7,189 nucleotides of DNA, from contig JAAUZN010000032.1 in assembly GCA_014804565.1 (NCBI GenBank), positions 31,446 to 38,634 of the forward strand. Reading direction: 5' to 3'. The notes beneath the pieces are model-generated. The model did not search any database. It worked only from the letters and a program-made list of their open reading frames with translations, and was not told the DNA's origin. Position numbers and translations under genes: made by a program. Positions 1-5,600 of this stretch are shown here, one piece after another (the first letter of the stretch is position 1; each line of letters begins with the position of its first letter). This stretch comes from Lachnospiraceae bacterium (GTDB lineage: Bacteria; Bacillota; Clostridia; Lachnospirales; Lachnospiraceae).

Positions 1-141
1 CAGCATTCCGTGTTTGATGTAGCCACCGCCTTCATTATGGCCGGTGTTATGTACGGCATCGTATACCGTTCCGACATGCTTCTCCACTTCTATCACGGAC
101 TGCGCAGACGGAACAAAAGAAAACCCGGCACCTTACACTAA
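1..141 (+). CDS. PAP2-like membrane phosphatase, C-terminal fragment (5' end outside window)
   Basis: An open frame runs from base 1 to a TAA at 139-141, giving the last 46 residues of a protein. It begins QHSVFDV, which fits the third motif of the PAP2 (type 2 phosphatidic acid phosphatase) superfamily: a catalytic histidine followed four residues later by an aspartate (HxxxD). A hydrophobic stretch (about residues 8-22, rich in A, I, M, V and G) then reads as the last membrane helix. A basic tail (RRRNKRK) follows, likely cytoplasmic by the positive-inside rule. Members dephosphorylate lipid phosphates or pyrophosphates at the membrane, or transfer phospho-headgroups. Only the tail is visible, so the substrate cannot be judged and the family call rests on one motif plus topology. 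The gene converges on the glycosyltransferase and shares a terminator with it. Confidence 0.6.
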   Translation, partial: QHSVFDVATAFIMAGVMYGIVYRSDMLLHFYHGLRRRNKRKPGTLH

Positions 142-170
142 AAAAACAGAGCCAAACGGCTCTGTTTTTT
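141..170. terminator. Bidirectional rho-independent terminator between convergent genes
   Basis: A perfect 13-bp inverted repeat (141-153 with 158-170) surrounds an AAAC loop. The core CAGAGCC/GGCTCTG is flanked by six A on the left and six T on the right, so both strands give a stem followed by a U-run. It overlaps the last base of the plus-strand TAA (139-141) and the first bases of the minus-strand stop (169-171). The two stop codons are only 27 bases apart and the hairpin fills that gap. Confidence 0.93.
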
Positions 171-1194
171 AGTTAAATTTAAAAAATCTTCTGCAGATCT
201 TGTATCCTTCCACAGTGATCTTTCTTCCCCCTTTTCCCGGCAGATTCATAGAATTGCCGAGCACACCGTATCGAAGCTTTATAAACAACCCGATATCCTT
301 CTGTCTGATATACTCCCAGAGTTTGGCTTTCTTTTCGAGATTTTCTTCTGTGCCGGAGCGTATCAGCATAACGGAAGAGATTACTGTGATGATCTCCAGA
401 TAGTTCAACATATATTTTTTGAGCTTACTTTTTCCTACTATCTTGTTTTTATTATCCACAAAATAATCTATCATGATCTTATTGACCTTGATCTGCTGAT
501 CGATCCGGCTGATCATGATCTCCTCGTTGACCGACTGTCCCTCTCTGCCGATATAATAGCGATAAAAATTCACATCGAGATAGTACATATTTTTAACGTA
601 GGGCAACGGTTCAAAGACGAAGATGTTATCCACATAGAAAGTTTTTTCCGGCAGGTTCAATCCGCACTCATGCAAAAGCTTCGTCCGAAAAATGACCGAA
701 TGCATGAGAATATACTGTCCCTTGTGAAAATGCTTCACCTCATTCCAGCCAAATATCTTATCCTGCGGGAGAGCGTGGTGATACTTCATCACCTTGTGTT
801 TCTTCTCTCCCTCCTTCTCATATACAAAATTGCTGATCAGCATGTCCAGCGTGTCGCCCCGCGCAATGATATCCCGCAGGGTATCCAGAATTTTCTGATA
901 AGCGCTCTCCTTCACCCAATCGTCGCTGTCCACCACTTTATAATAGAGACCTGTCGCGCGCGCAAGCCCCGCGTTGACGGCGGAGCCGTGTCCTCCGTTC
1001 TCCTTGTGGACCGCCTTCACAATAGAGGGATACCGGCTTTCATAAGAATCCGCGATCTTGCCTGTTCCATCTGTGGAGCCGTCATCCACGATCAATATCT
1101 CCACATCCTCGCCGCCGACAAGCAGCGACTCAATGCACTTTTTCATATAAGCTTCCGAGTTATAGCAGGGTATTGCAACTGATAAAAGTTTCAT
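169..1194 (-). CDS. Family 2 glycosyltransferase (GT-A fold)
   Basis: This 341-aa protein carries the full GT-A nucleotide-sugar binding core: an N-terminal SVAIPCYN strand (5-12), VDDGSTDGT (36-44), the NGGHGSAVNAG segment (66-76) and the metal-binding VVDSDDW (87-93). A YVD motif (187-189) is a candidate for the acceptor-side catalytic acid. The motif YRYYIGREGQS (211-221) is typical of clostridial GT2 proteins that build cell-wall or surface polysaccharides. No clear membrane helix is present; a mildly hydrophobic helix lies around 265-280. It probably adds a sugar from a nucleotide donor to a surface glycan on the cytoplasmic face; donor and acceptor cannot be read. The start is supported by GGGAAAGG at 1207-1214, although its 12-base spacing is long. 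It follows mutY by 108 bp, so co-transcription is possible but not obvious. Confidence 0.9.
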   Translation of the reverse strand: MKLLSVAIPCYNSEAYMKKCIESLLVGGEDVEILIVDDGSTDGTGKIADSYESRYPSIVKAVHKENGGHGSAVNAGLARATGLYYKVVDSDDWVKESAYQKILDTLRDIIARGDTLDMLISNFVYEKEGEKKHKVMKYHHALPQDKIFGWNEVKHFHKGQYILMHSVIFRTKLLHECGLNLPEKTFYVDNIFVFEPLPYVKNMYYLDVNFYRYYIGREGQSVNEEIMISRIDQQIKVNKIMIDYFVDNKNKIVGKSKLKKYMLNYLEIITVISSVMLIRSGTEENLEKKAKLWEYIRQKDIGLFIKLRYGVLGNSMNLPGKGGRKITVEGYKICRRFFKFN

Positions 1195-1252
1195 GCCAAA
1201 ATTATGCCTTTCCCATTTCTGTCTGTATATCCTGTTCTGTCACTTCCCTGCC

Positions 1253-1286
1253 ATTTTATCATAGAAGACTAAAAAAATGTTTACAG
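1253..1286 (-). promoter_or_regulatory. Weak candidate promoter for the glycosyltransferase gene
   Basis: In the 108-bp gap between mutY and the glycosyltransferase, the minus strand reads TATGAT at 1258-1263 in an AT-rich setting. The hexamer 17 bp upstream (CTGTAA, 1281-1286) matches only three of six -35 consensus positions. The rest of the gap is AT-rich with T- and A-runs and has no convincing GC-rich terminator for mutY. The glycosyltransferase could therefore be transcribed by read-through, by this promoter, or by both. Confidence 0.25.
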
Positions 1287-1302
1287 GTTTCTTATGTTTT
1301 TC

Positions 1303-3066
1303 TTATTTTTCCCTGTTTTTTCGACCCATCTCGACCTGTTCGGCGTAAGCCGCAAATGCGGAGGGTATCGGATAATTTGTCTTTGTCTCCTCCGGATCGA
1401 CAAATATGATATTCTGCGTCTTTCTCCCCGGTTCCATCCCTGCCAGTTCATCCACCCTGACCAGATACCCTGTCATATGCCACTCCCGATGGGTAAACAC
1501 ATGTCTGGCCGCCGGGAGCTTCCTGATCCTGATGGGGATGAGCCCAAGCTCCCTTATATGGGCAAGCACCTGCTCCTCCTCACACTTCCCCTCCATAGAG
1601 GGGAATTCATACATACCGGCCAAAAGACCCTTCTCCGGTCTCTTTCGCAGAGCCACCTTGTTCGCATCCTGTATGACCAGAATCGTCCTTTCCTCCACAA
1701 CCCGCGGCTTCTTCTTCGTCTTCTTCGGAAATGCAGTCTGCCTGCCCTCCTCTTTTGCCCTGCAAAGGGCTTTCCATGGACAACTCTCACATTTCGGCGC
1801 GCCATTGGGAATGCAGATCATCGCTCCCAGCTCCATCAGCGCCTGGTTAAAATCTCCGGGACGATCCTTTGGCATCACGCCCCGAAGCTCCTCTTCCACA
1901 GAGCGTTTCACCTTCGCATCCAGGATATCTCTATCATCCGCCCGCAATCTCGCAAGGATACGCAGCACATTTCCATCCACCGCCGGATGCGCCTTCCCAA
2001 AAGCGATGGAGGCTATGGCCCCGGCCGTATAGCTCCCGATTCCCGGAAGCGCCTCGATCCTGTCAAAATCATCGGGCATCTTTCCGTCATATTCGGAGAC
2101 GAGGATCTGCGCTGCCTTTCTCAAGTTTCTCGCCCGGTTATAATATCCTAACCCTTCCCATAGCTTCAGCAGACTATCCTCCTCCACAGCCGCCAGACTC
2201 TCGATATCGGGAAGCGCCTGTAAAAAGCGGTCATAATAGGGTTTCACCGCCTCCACTCTGGTCTGCTGCAGCATGATCTCCGAAAGCCATACGTGATAGG
2301 GCGTCGGCTCCTCCCGCCAGGGCAGTATACGCCGGCCCCCGTCATACCATGCAAGCAGCGGCTCCGCAATCCTGTCCAGGCTGTCCAGATATACAGGAAG
2401 CGGCTTGTCCATCTCCAAACTGTCTTCCCGCACACGACAATCGTAGGCGAGAAGCCGCACCCCGGCGTTCCTCGCCCTCTTAAGCGCCTCTCCAAAGGCC
2501 GGCTGTGTGTCCCAGTTCGGTTCCACATAGCGGATCCCCTTCATCTGCACGACGAATAAGAGATAAGCCTCGTATCCCTGCCTGCACGCTTCGATCAGTT
2601 CCTCCACATGTTTCAGCGCCCGCTCAGAGGGGGCGTCGGGAAAAGCCGCCACATTATCCCGCTCCAGAGTCACACCCTTCACCTCGATAAAAGCCTTTCT
2701 CCCGGAGCCGCTCTCCACATAAAAATCAAACCGGGAGTTCCCGAAGGTTTTCTCAGGCCGAACCAGACTGACATCCCCGTACAGGCCGCCCGCCGACAAC
2801 CATTCTCCCGCCACCTGATTCGGGGCATTCGAATCCATATTCACCAGCCGGCCCGCTTTATCCACCGCTATCAGGTCATAGGCCGTGGCTCGTTTCTCGC
2901 TGTCATTCTTTTCCAGATATACCCTGGCATGATCGGTGAGGAGCTCTCTGCATCTCCCCGTATTTTTCACATGGACCTTCGTCCGCTCACCCATGAGCTC
3001 CACATAGGCAATAAACCGATTCGGACGCTCTAAAAACTCAGCGCTGACTATTTCCCGGTATCTCAT
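1303..3066 (-). CDS. mutY: SfsA-MutY fusion: SfsA nuclease-like domain plus A/G-specific adenine glycosylase
   Basis: This 587-aa protein has two complete parts. Residues 1 to about 228 are an SfsA domain with NMDSNAPN (76-83), SRFDF (111-115), FIEVKGVTL (126-134) and FPDAPSERALKH (142-153). D114 and E128-x-K130 form a PD-(D/E)XK-type nuclease pattern. From about 231 the chain is MutY: SEIMLQQTRV with catalytic Glu263, a helix-hairpin-helix at LPGIGSYTAG (340-349, including Tyr346), and VDGNV with catalytic Asp364. Four cysteines for a [4Fe-4S] cluster follow (C418, C426, C429, C435; spacing x7-x2-x5), then a NUDIX-like 8-oxoG-reading domain (about 458-575) with FTH at 524-526. MutY removes adenine mispaired with 8-oxoguanine. 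SfsA is a DNA-binding, nuclease-like protein whose role is less clear. The junction has almost no linker. The start has AAGGATG at good spacing, 14 bp after the nucleotidase stop. Confidence 0.95.
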   Translation of the reverse strand: MRYREIVSAEFLERPNRFIAYVELMGERTKVHVKNTGRCRELLTDHARVYLEKNDSEKRATAYDLIAVDKAGRLVNMDSNAPNQVAGEWLSAGGLYGDVSLVRPEKTFGNSRFDFYVESGSGRKAFIEVKGVTLERDNVAAFPDAPSERALKHVEELIEACRQGYEAYLLFVVQMKGIRYVEPNWDTQPAFGEALKRARNAGVRLLAYDCRVREDSLEMDKPLPVYLDSLDRIAEPLLAWYDGGRRILPWREEPTPYHVWLSEIMLQQTRVEAVKPYYDRFLQALPDIESLAAVEEDSLLKLWEGLGYYNRARNLRKAAQILVSEYDGKMPDDFDRIEALPGIGSYTAGAIASIAFGKAHPAVDGNVLRILARLRADDRDILDAKVKRSVEEELRGVMPKDRPGDFNQALMELGAMICIPNGAPKCESCPWKALCRAKEEGRQTAFPKKTKKKPRVVEERTILVIQDANKVALRKRPEKGLLAGMYEFPSMEGKCEEEQVLAHIRELGLIPIRIRKLPAARHVFTHREWHMTGYLVRVDELAGMEPGRKTQNIIFVDPEETKTNYPIPSAFAAYAEQVEMGRKNREK

Positions 3067-3080
3067 ATTCTGTCATCCTT

Positions 3081-4022
3081 TTAACTGCTGTCCTTCTCTT
3101 CTATCTCCCCCGCGGCTTCTCTATTTCTGTAAGGCACTCTGGCGGAGGGCACCACCTCTGACGCTGGGAGTGTATGTGCGGACTGGTCGTCAAAGAAAAT
3201 ATGCGCCCCGAAGGCCTGCAGTACGTCTTTTTTCCGGATTCCTCCCAGGAAGAACACCTCGTCAATACGCACATCCCACGCCCGCAGCGTACGGATGACG
3301 CGCTCGTGAGCCGGCGCGCATCTGGTGGTGACCAGTGCCGTCCTGATCGGCGCCTTCTCCACCGGATATTCCTTTTGCAGTTCGGAGAGCGTCTTTAAAA
3401 ATTTCGCAAAGGGTCCCGCCTGCAGGGGGTTATCCGCATTGCGCCTCTCGTTCTCCTCGAAAGCTTCCAGACCCTCCGCCTGAAAGATCCGCTCAGACTC
3501 ATCCGAAAACAGAACCGCATCTCCGTCGAAGGCCACCCGGATCTGCTGAATCCTGTGCTCGCAATCGTAGGTCGTTATCCCCTCCGTACAAATGATACCC
3601 GCCGCAATATTGGAATCGATCGCGCGCTGCACATCATCCTCGCAAGCTGACAGAAAAAGATCCGTCTTGAAGGCCGTAAGGTACGGTGCCAGAGAAGCTC
3701 CGCCTGCCAGCACGGCTCTGGTTATGCGAAGTCCGTAGTGCTCGATCGTCTTAAAGACCCGCAGCGAGGTGTCCGGACTGTTTCTGGACATGATGATGAC
3801 TTCTACCCGATCCTCTCTGCCCGGCAGTTCATTCAACGAAAGGAGTGCACGCACCAGCGGAAAGCCCGGCCCCGGTTTTAACACCTCGTTCTCATGCTCC
3901 TTCTGATAACGGCCGTAAGCCTCCACGCCCTCTTCCTCGTAGATCTTATTCTCATAGGTCAGATCAAACAACGCCCTGGACGAAACACCCACCACAAGTT
4001 TGTTTTCTAAATCGTATGCCAT
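3081..4022 (-). CDS. Cytosolic 5'-nucleotidase, cN-I (NT5C1A-like) family
   Basis: This 313-aa protein matches the 5'-nucleotidase family related to eukaryotic cytosolic cN-I. Visible signatures are VGVSSRALFDL near the N-terminus (11-21), MSRNSPD (78-84), VLAGGASLAPYL (104-115), the FDGDAVLFSDESE block (165-177) and a late acidic FFDDQ (276-280). The DGD and DDQ acids fit the HAD-like fold of the family, with D166 and D168 as likely metal and phosphate-handling residues. The enzyme is expected to be cytoplasmic and to release phosphate from nucleoside 5'-monophosphates (AMP-type substrates in the eukaryotic members); the bacterial substrate is not established from sequence. The last 20 residues are charged and probably disordered. 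It lies 41 bp after the DUF1653 gene and 14 bp before the SfsA-MutY gene. Its GGGGGTG ribosome site sits close before the ATG and inside a hairpin. Confidence 0.87.
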   Translation of the reverse strand: MAYDLENKLVVGVSSRALFDLTYENKIYEEEGVEAYGRYQKEHENEVLKPGPGFPLVRALLSLNELPGREDRVEVIIMSRNSPDTSLRVFKTIEHYGLRITRAVLAGGASLAPYLTAFKTDLFLSACEDDVQRAIDSNIAAGIICTEGITTYDCEHRIQQIRVAFDGDAVLFSDESERIFQAEGLEAFEENERRNADNPLQAGPFAKFLKTLSELQKEYPVEKAPIRTALVTTRCAPAHERVIRTLRAWDVRIDEVFFLGGIRKKDVLQAFGAHIFFDDQSAHTLPASEVVPSARVPYRNREAAGEIEEKDSS

Positions 4023-4025
4023 AAA

Positions 4026-4058
4026 GCACCCCCATCCGCGATTCTCCGGCGGGGATGC
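4026..4058 (-). promoter_or_regulatory. Hairpin covering the nucleotidase ribosome binding site
   Basis: On the minus-strand transcript GCAUCCCC (4058-4051) can pair with GGGGGUGC (4033-4026), giving 8 bp with one G-U pair around a 17-base loop. The second arm is the ribosome site of the nucleotidase gene, ending only three bases before its ATG. The first arm starts five bases past the DUF1653 stop codon (4064-4066). A ribosome finishing DUF1653 would cover and open the stem, a layout that suits translational coupling. There is no T-run, so it is not a terminator. The pairing is seen; its effect is inferred. Confidence 0.45.
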
Positions 4059-4063
4059 ATTCC

Positions 4064-4660
4064 CTATCTCAGCCTGTTACACTCAAACTTCTCAAAGGTA
4101 CGCAGACAGTTCCGAAGCTCCTGATATCTGTCCTCCAGATCCCCCTCCTTGATCTCCAGATCCTCAGACACCGCCATGGTATTTATCATGTCGTCTGTGA
4201 TCCGGTTATGGAGTGAATCCAGAATGAGGAGCCTCTGCTCATAGGAGTCCGCATCGAGAAACGCAAGCACCAGAGGATCGATATTTAATTCTTCTTCTGA
4301 TTCATCAACTGATTTTATATCTGTCCTTACTTCTATCTGCTTCTGCAGATTCTGCTGATCCTGCGTTCGATCGGTTGGTTCCGCCTTCTTCGGCTCCATG
4401 CTCTCCCGCTCTTTTACGCTGTCCTGCCCTTCCTCCAGAAGTGCAAAGCGATACTTCTGTTCGACATCGGGATATTTCACAGTATCTACCTCCTCCATAA
4501 ACATGGAAAGAGGACGCACATAGATCTCGAAGCTGCCATACATCGCCTGGTAAACCACCATCATCTCCCCGTTCTCACTGTGTCTGGCAAGACAGCGGAT
4601 CTGATATAAGTTACCCTTAAAATGCCTGTATATTTCCTGCGGTCTGGGATTATGTCTCAT
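4064..4660 (-). CDS. DUF1653-domain protein with helical C-terminal extension
   Basis: This 198-aa protein starts with a DUF1653 domain (about 7-73), recognised by YRHFKGNLYQI, the VVYQAMYG strand (35-42), IYVRPLSMFMEEVD (46-59) and KYPDVEQKYRF (62-72). The domain is small, beta-rich and of unknown biochemical function, and often forms a whole protein of under 100 residues. Here a charged, Gln/Glu/Lys-rich low-complexity linker (about 76-122) leads to a C-terminal region (about 125-195) predicted to be helical. That region is leucine- and acid-rich (DPLVLAFLDADSYEQRLLILDSL) and may bind a partner. No signal peptide or membrane segment is present, so it is probably cytoplasmic. It is the first gene after two promoter candidates and a pair of LexA boxes, with AAAAGGAGA at 4666-4674 as a strong ribosome site. 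Its operon mates suggest a role linked to DNA repair or nucleotide metabolism, but that is inference. Confidence 0.85.
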   Translation of the reverse strand: MRHNPRPQEIYRHFKGNLYQIRCLARHSENGEMMVVYQAMYGSFEIYVRPLSMFMEEVDTVKYPDVEQKYRFALLEEGQDSVKERESMEPKKAEPTDRTQDQQNLQKQIEVRTDIKSVDESEEELNIDPLVLAFLDADSYEQRLLILDSLHNRITDDMINTMAVSEDLEIKEGDLEDRYQELRNCLRTFEKFECNRLR

Positions 4661-4692
4661 AGAAATCTCCTTTTACTTGGTCATTATCTATT

Positions 4693-4721
4693 AGTATAAT
4701 CCCAAAATTCGAAAATGTCAT
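4693..4721 (-). promoter_or_regulatory. Proximal sigma-A promoter (P2) of the DUF1653-nucleotidase-mutY operon
   Basis: The minus strand carries ATGACA (4716-4721) and TATACT (4693-4698) separated by exactly 17 bp. Each hexamer matches five of six consensus bases. Transcription would begin near 4686, leaving a leader of about 25 bases with the AAAAGGAGA ribosome site. Both LexA boxes lie upstream of this promoter (the nearer one 17 bp from the -35), so LexA may not fully block it. Confidence 0.65.
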
Positions 4722-4738
4722 CCCTCGGCGCAGACTCC

Positions 4739-4750
4739 AAACAAATGTTC
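4739..4750. promoter_or_regulatory. Imperfect LexA (SOS) box
   Basis: AAACAAATGTTC differs from GAAC-N4-GTTC at a single base, the first. Together with the perfect box at 4764-4775 it forms a 12-base inverted repeat (4740-4751 with 4763-4774), and the box centres are 25 bp apart. It would cover the start region of a promoter using the TATAAT at 4758-4763. Confidence 0.55.
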
Positions 4751-4757
4751 TGATTCT

Positions 4758-4786
4758 ATTATAGAACATTTGTTCTGAAATTACCA
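4758..4786 (-). promoter_or_regulatory. Distal promoter candidate (P1) interleaved with the LexA boxes
   Basis: A consensus TATAAT lies at 4758-4763 on the minus strand. The hexamer 17 bp upstream (TGGTAA, 4781-4786) matches only three of six -35 positions. The perfect LexA box fills the spacer and the imperfect one sits just downstream of the expected start, a classic arrangement for LexA repression in Firmicutes. The weak -35 keeps confidence moderate. Confidence 0.45.
4764..4775. promoter_or_regulatory. LexA (SOS) box, perfect GAAC-N4-GTTC
   Basis: GAACATTTGTTC matches the Gram-positive LexA/DinR consensus core GAAC-N4-GTTC at every defined base, with flanking A and T extending the palindrome to 14 bp (4763-4776). 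It lies in a 129-bp non-coding stretch upstream of the DUF1653-nucleotidase-mutY genes and just past the end of the 119-aa gene. All genes here run on the minus strand, so its natural target is the operon at 1303-4660. Confidence 0.75.
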
Positions 4787-4789
4787 GCC

Positions 4790-5149
4790 CTAATCATAAA
4801 TAATGCACAGATCTTCCACTTCTTTACAAAAATCTTCACAGAACAGGATCTCTGTCAGCTGTGCCTGCTCCCCTGCCTCCAGCTCCCGGATCCGCCTGTG
4901 ATGGACCTCCACTCTGTAGCTGCGCCTGCCGTCCGCGTCTCTTGTCCATGTGACTGTCAGCCCGCTGTTGTGATATCCCTGCTCCTCTAACGTCCTTCTT
5001 GTACTCTCCTTAAAAGTATCCTCAAGCAAGGCATATTTTGCATTTTCCTGAGAACAGTCCTGCTTCTCCTTGCACATAACCGTGCCGCTCACGCAAAAGA
5101 CCGCACTTAAAATCAACAGCGCCGTTATCATGCCAAATCCCATTTTCAT
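4790..5149 (-). CDS. Small exported or membrane-anchored protein of unknown function
   Basis: This 119-aa protein is not one I recognise. Residues 4-25 form a hydrophobic helix after a short MKMG start, consistent with a signal peptide or N-terminal anchor. No proper lipobox is visible (residues before C26 are GTVM), so lipidation is unlikely. The remaining roughly 90 residues are polar and charged, with a predicted helix (about 36-58), a beta-like stretch TVTWTRDADGRRSYRVEVHHR (65-85, split by a DADG turn) and a C-terminal part with three cysteines (C104, C108, C114). Beyond the helix there is also C32, so disulfides outside the cell are possible. A GGGGGTG ribosome site sits six bases before the ATG. 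The gene is flanked by a terminator upstream (5211-5245) and the LexA region downstream, so it is probably transcribed alone. Confidence 0.7.
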   Translation of the reverse strand: MKMGFGMITALLILSAVFCVSGTVMCKEKQDCSQENAKYALLEDTFKESTRRTLEEQGYHNSGLTVTWTRDADGRRSYRVEVHHRRIRELEAGEQAQLTEILFCEDFCKEVEDLCIIYD

Positions 5150-5210
5150 CTGTCACACCCCCTTGTTAGAGAGAGCTTAGCATTTTATCTGTCCTATAAA
5201 TCGGACATAG

Positions 5211-5245
5211 AAAAGAGCCATCGCTTTTTTTGCAATGACTCTCTC
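5211..5245 (-). terminator. Rho-independent terminator downstream of the 97-aa gene
   Basis: On the minus strand GAGAGAGUCAUUGC pairs with GCGAUGGCUCUUUUC across a seven-A loop. The two imperfect core positions are G-U in this direction but C-A on the opposite strand, so the structure works for minus-strand transcripts only. A short U-run follows the stem. It ends the transcript of the 97-aa gene (stop at 5275) and separates it from the 119-aa gene. Confidence 0.8.
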
Positions 5246-5274
5246 AAAGACTATATTTAGTTTACATAATATTC

Positions 5275-5568
5275 TTACTCTTCGATACGCGTATAACGTA
5301 CATCGAGCAGATCTTCACCGCACACCTGACGGTATCCATCCGGATCTGTAATGATATAATCCCCCTCGCGCAAAAACGTCTTGCCTCTCCTGTTCTCCAC
5401 ATAAGGACAAACGATAGCGCCGTTTTCCTTTTTGATCTGGATCAGCTTGTCCATGACAAACCATCCCTTGGTCACCACATCCGTCCACAGCTCGACACCG
5501 TCCTCCAAGCCTTTGCCAATCTCATATTTCTCCGCATTCACTTCAAAAGCTTTATGTTCATACTTCAT
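5275..5568 (-). CDS. Small uncharacterised protein with a C-terminal GDYIIT-type motif
   Basis: This 97-aa soluble protein has no signal or membrane segment. Its end (about 67-93) reads REGDYIITDPDGYRQVCGED followed by a DVRYTRI tail. That resembles the short GD(W/Y)I(V/I)-T...G...C/P...D...Y motif seen at the end of many small phage and prophage proteins of unknown role. The middle (WFVMDKLIQIKKENGAIVCPY, roughly 36-56) looks like a beta-hairpin. The ribosome site GGAAGGAGAGAGG is strong and the gene starts 32 bp after the thrH-like stop with no terminator between, so the two are likely co-transcribed; a terminator follows. I cannot assign a function, and no other phage-like gene is near. 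Confidence 0.72.
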   Translation of the reverse strand: MKYEHKAFEVNAEKYEIGKGLEDGVELWTDVVTKGWFVMDKLIQIKKENGAIVCPYVENRRGKTFLREGDYIITDPDGYRQVCGEDLLDVRYTRIEE

Positions 5569-5600
5569 AACGCCTCTCTCCTTCCTTTATTTTAAATATA

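Noticed and set aside
670..1182. Plus-strand open frame opposite the glycosyltransferase
   Set aside because: It is a shadow of the conserved GT-A domain on the other strand and has no recognisable protein features.
1281..1315. ACAGG/CCTGT pair with a nearby A/T run as a terminator of mutY
   Set aside because: The stem has only five base pairs and a loop of more than 20 bases, too weak to call.
1294..2151. Long plus-strand open frames opposite mutY (also 1406-2032, 1869-2276 and 2608-3033)
   Set aside because: They are antisense to a gene with clear domains, have low-complexity Pro/Arg/His/Ser-rich translations and show no ribosome site or family resemblance.
4740..4774. The 12-base inverted repeat AACAAATGTTCT/AGAACATTTGTT as a terminator for the 119-aa gene
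   Set aside because: The arms are AT-rich, the loop is 11 bases, and no T-run follows on the minus strand. Each arm is itself a near or perfect LexA palindrome, which explains the repeat better.
5190..5207. TGTCC-TATAAATC-GGACA short palindrome as an operator
   Set aside because: Five-base arms are easily found by chance, and no promoter with good hexamers could be placed over it.
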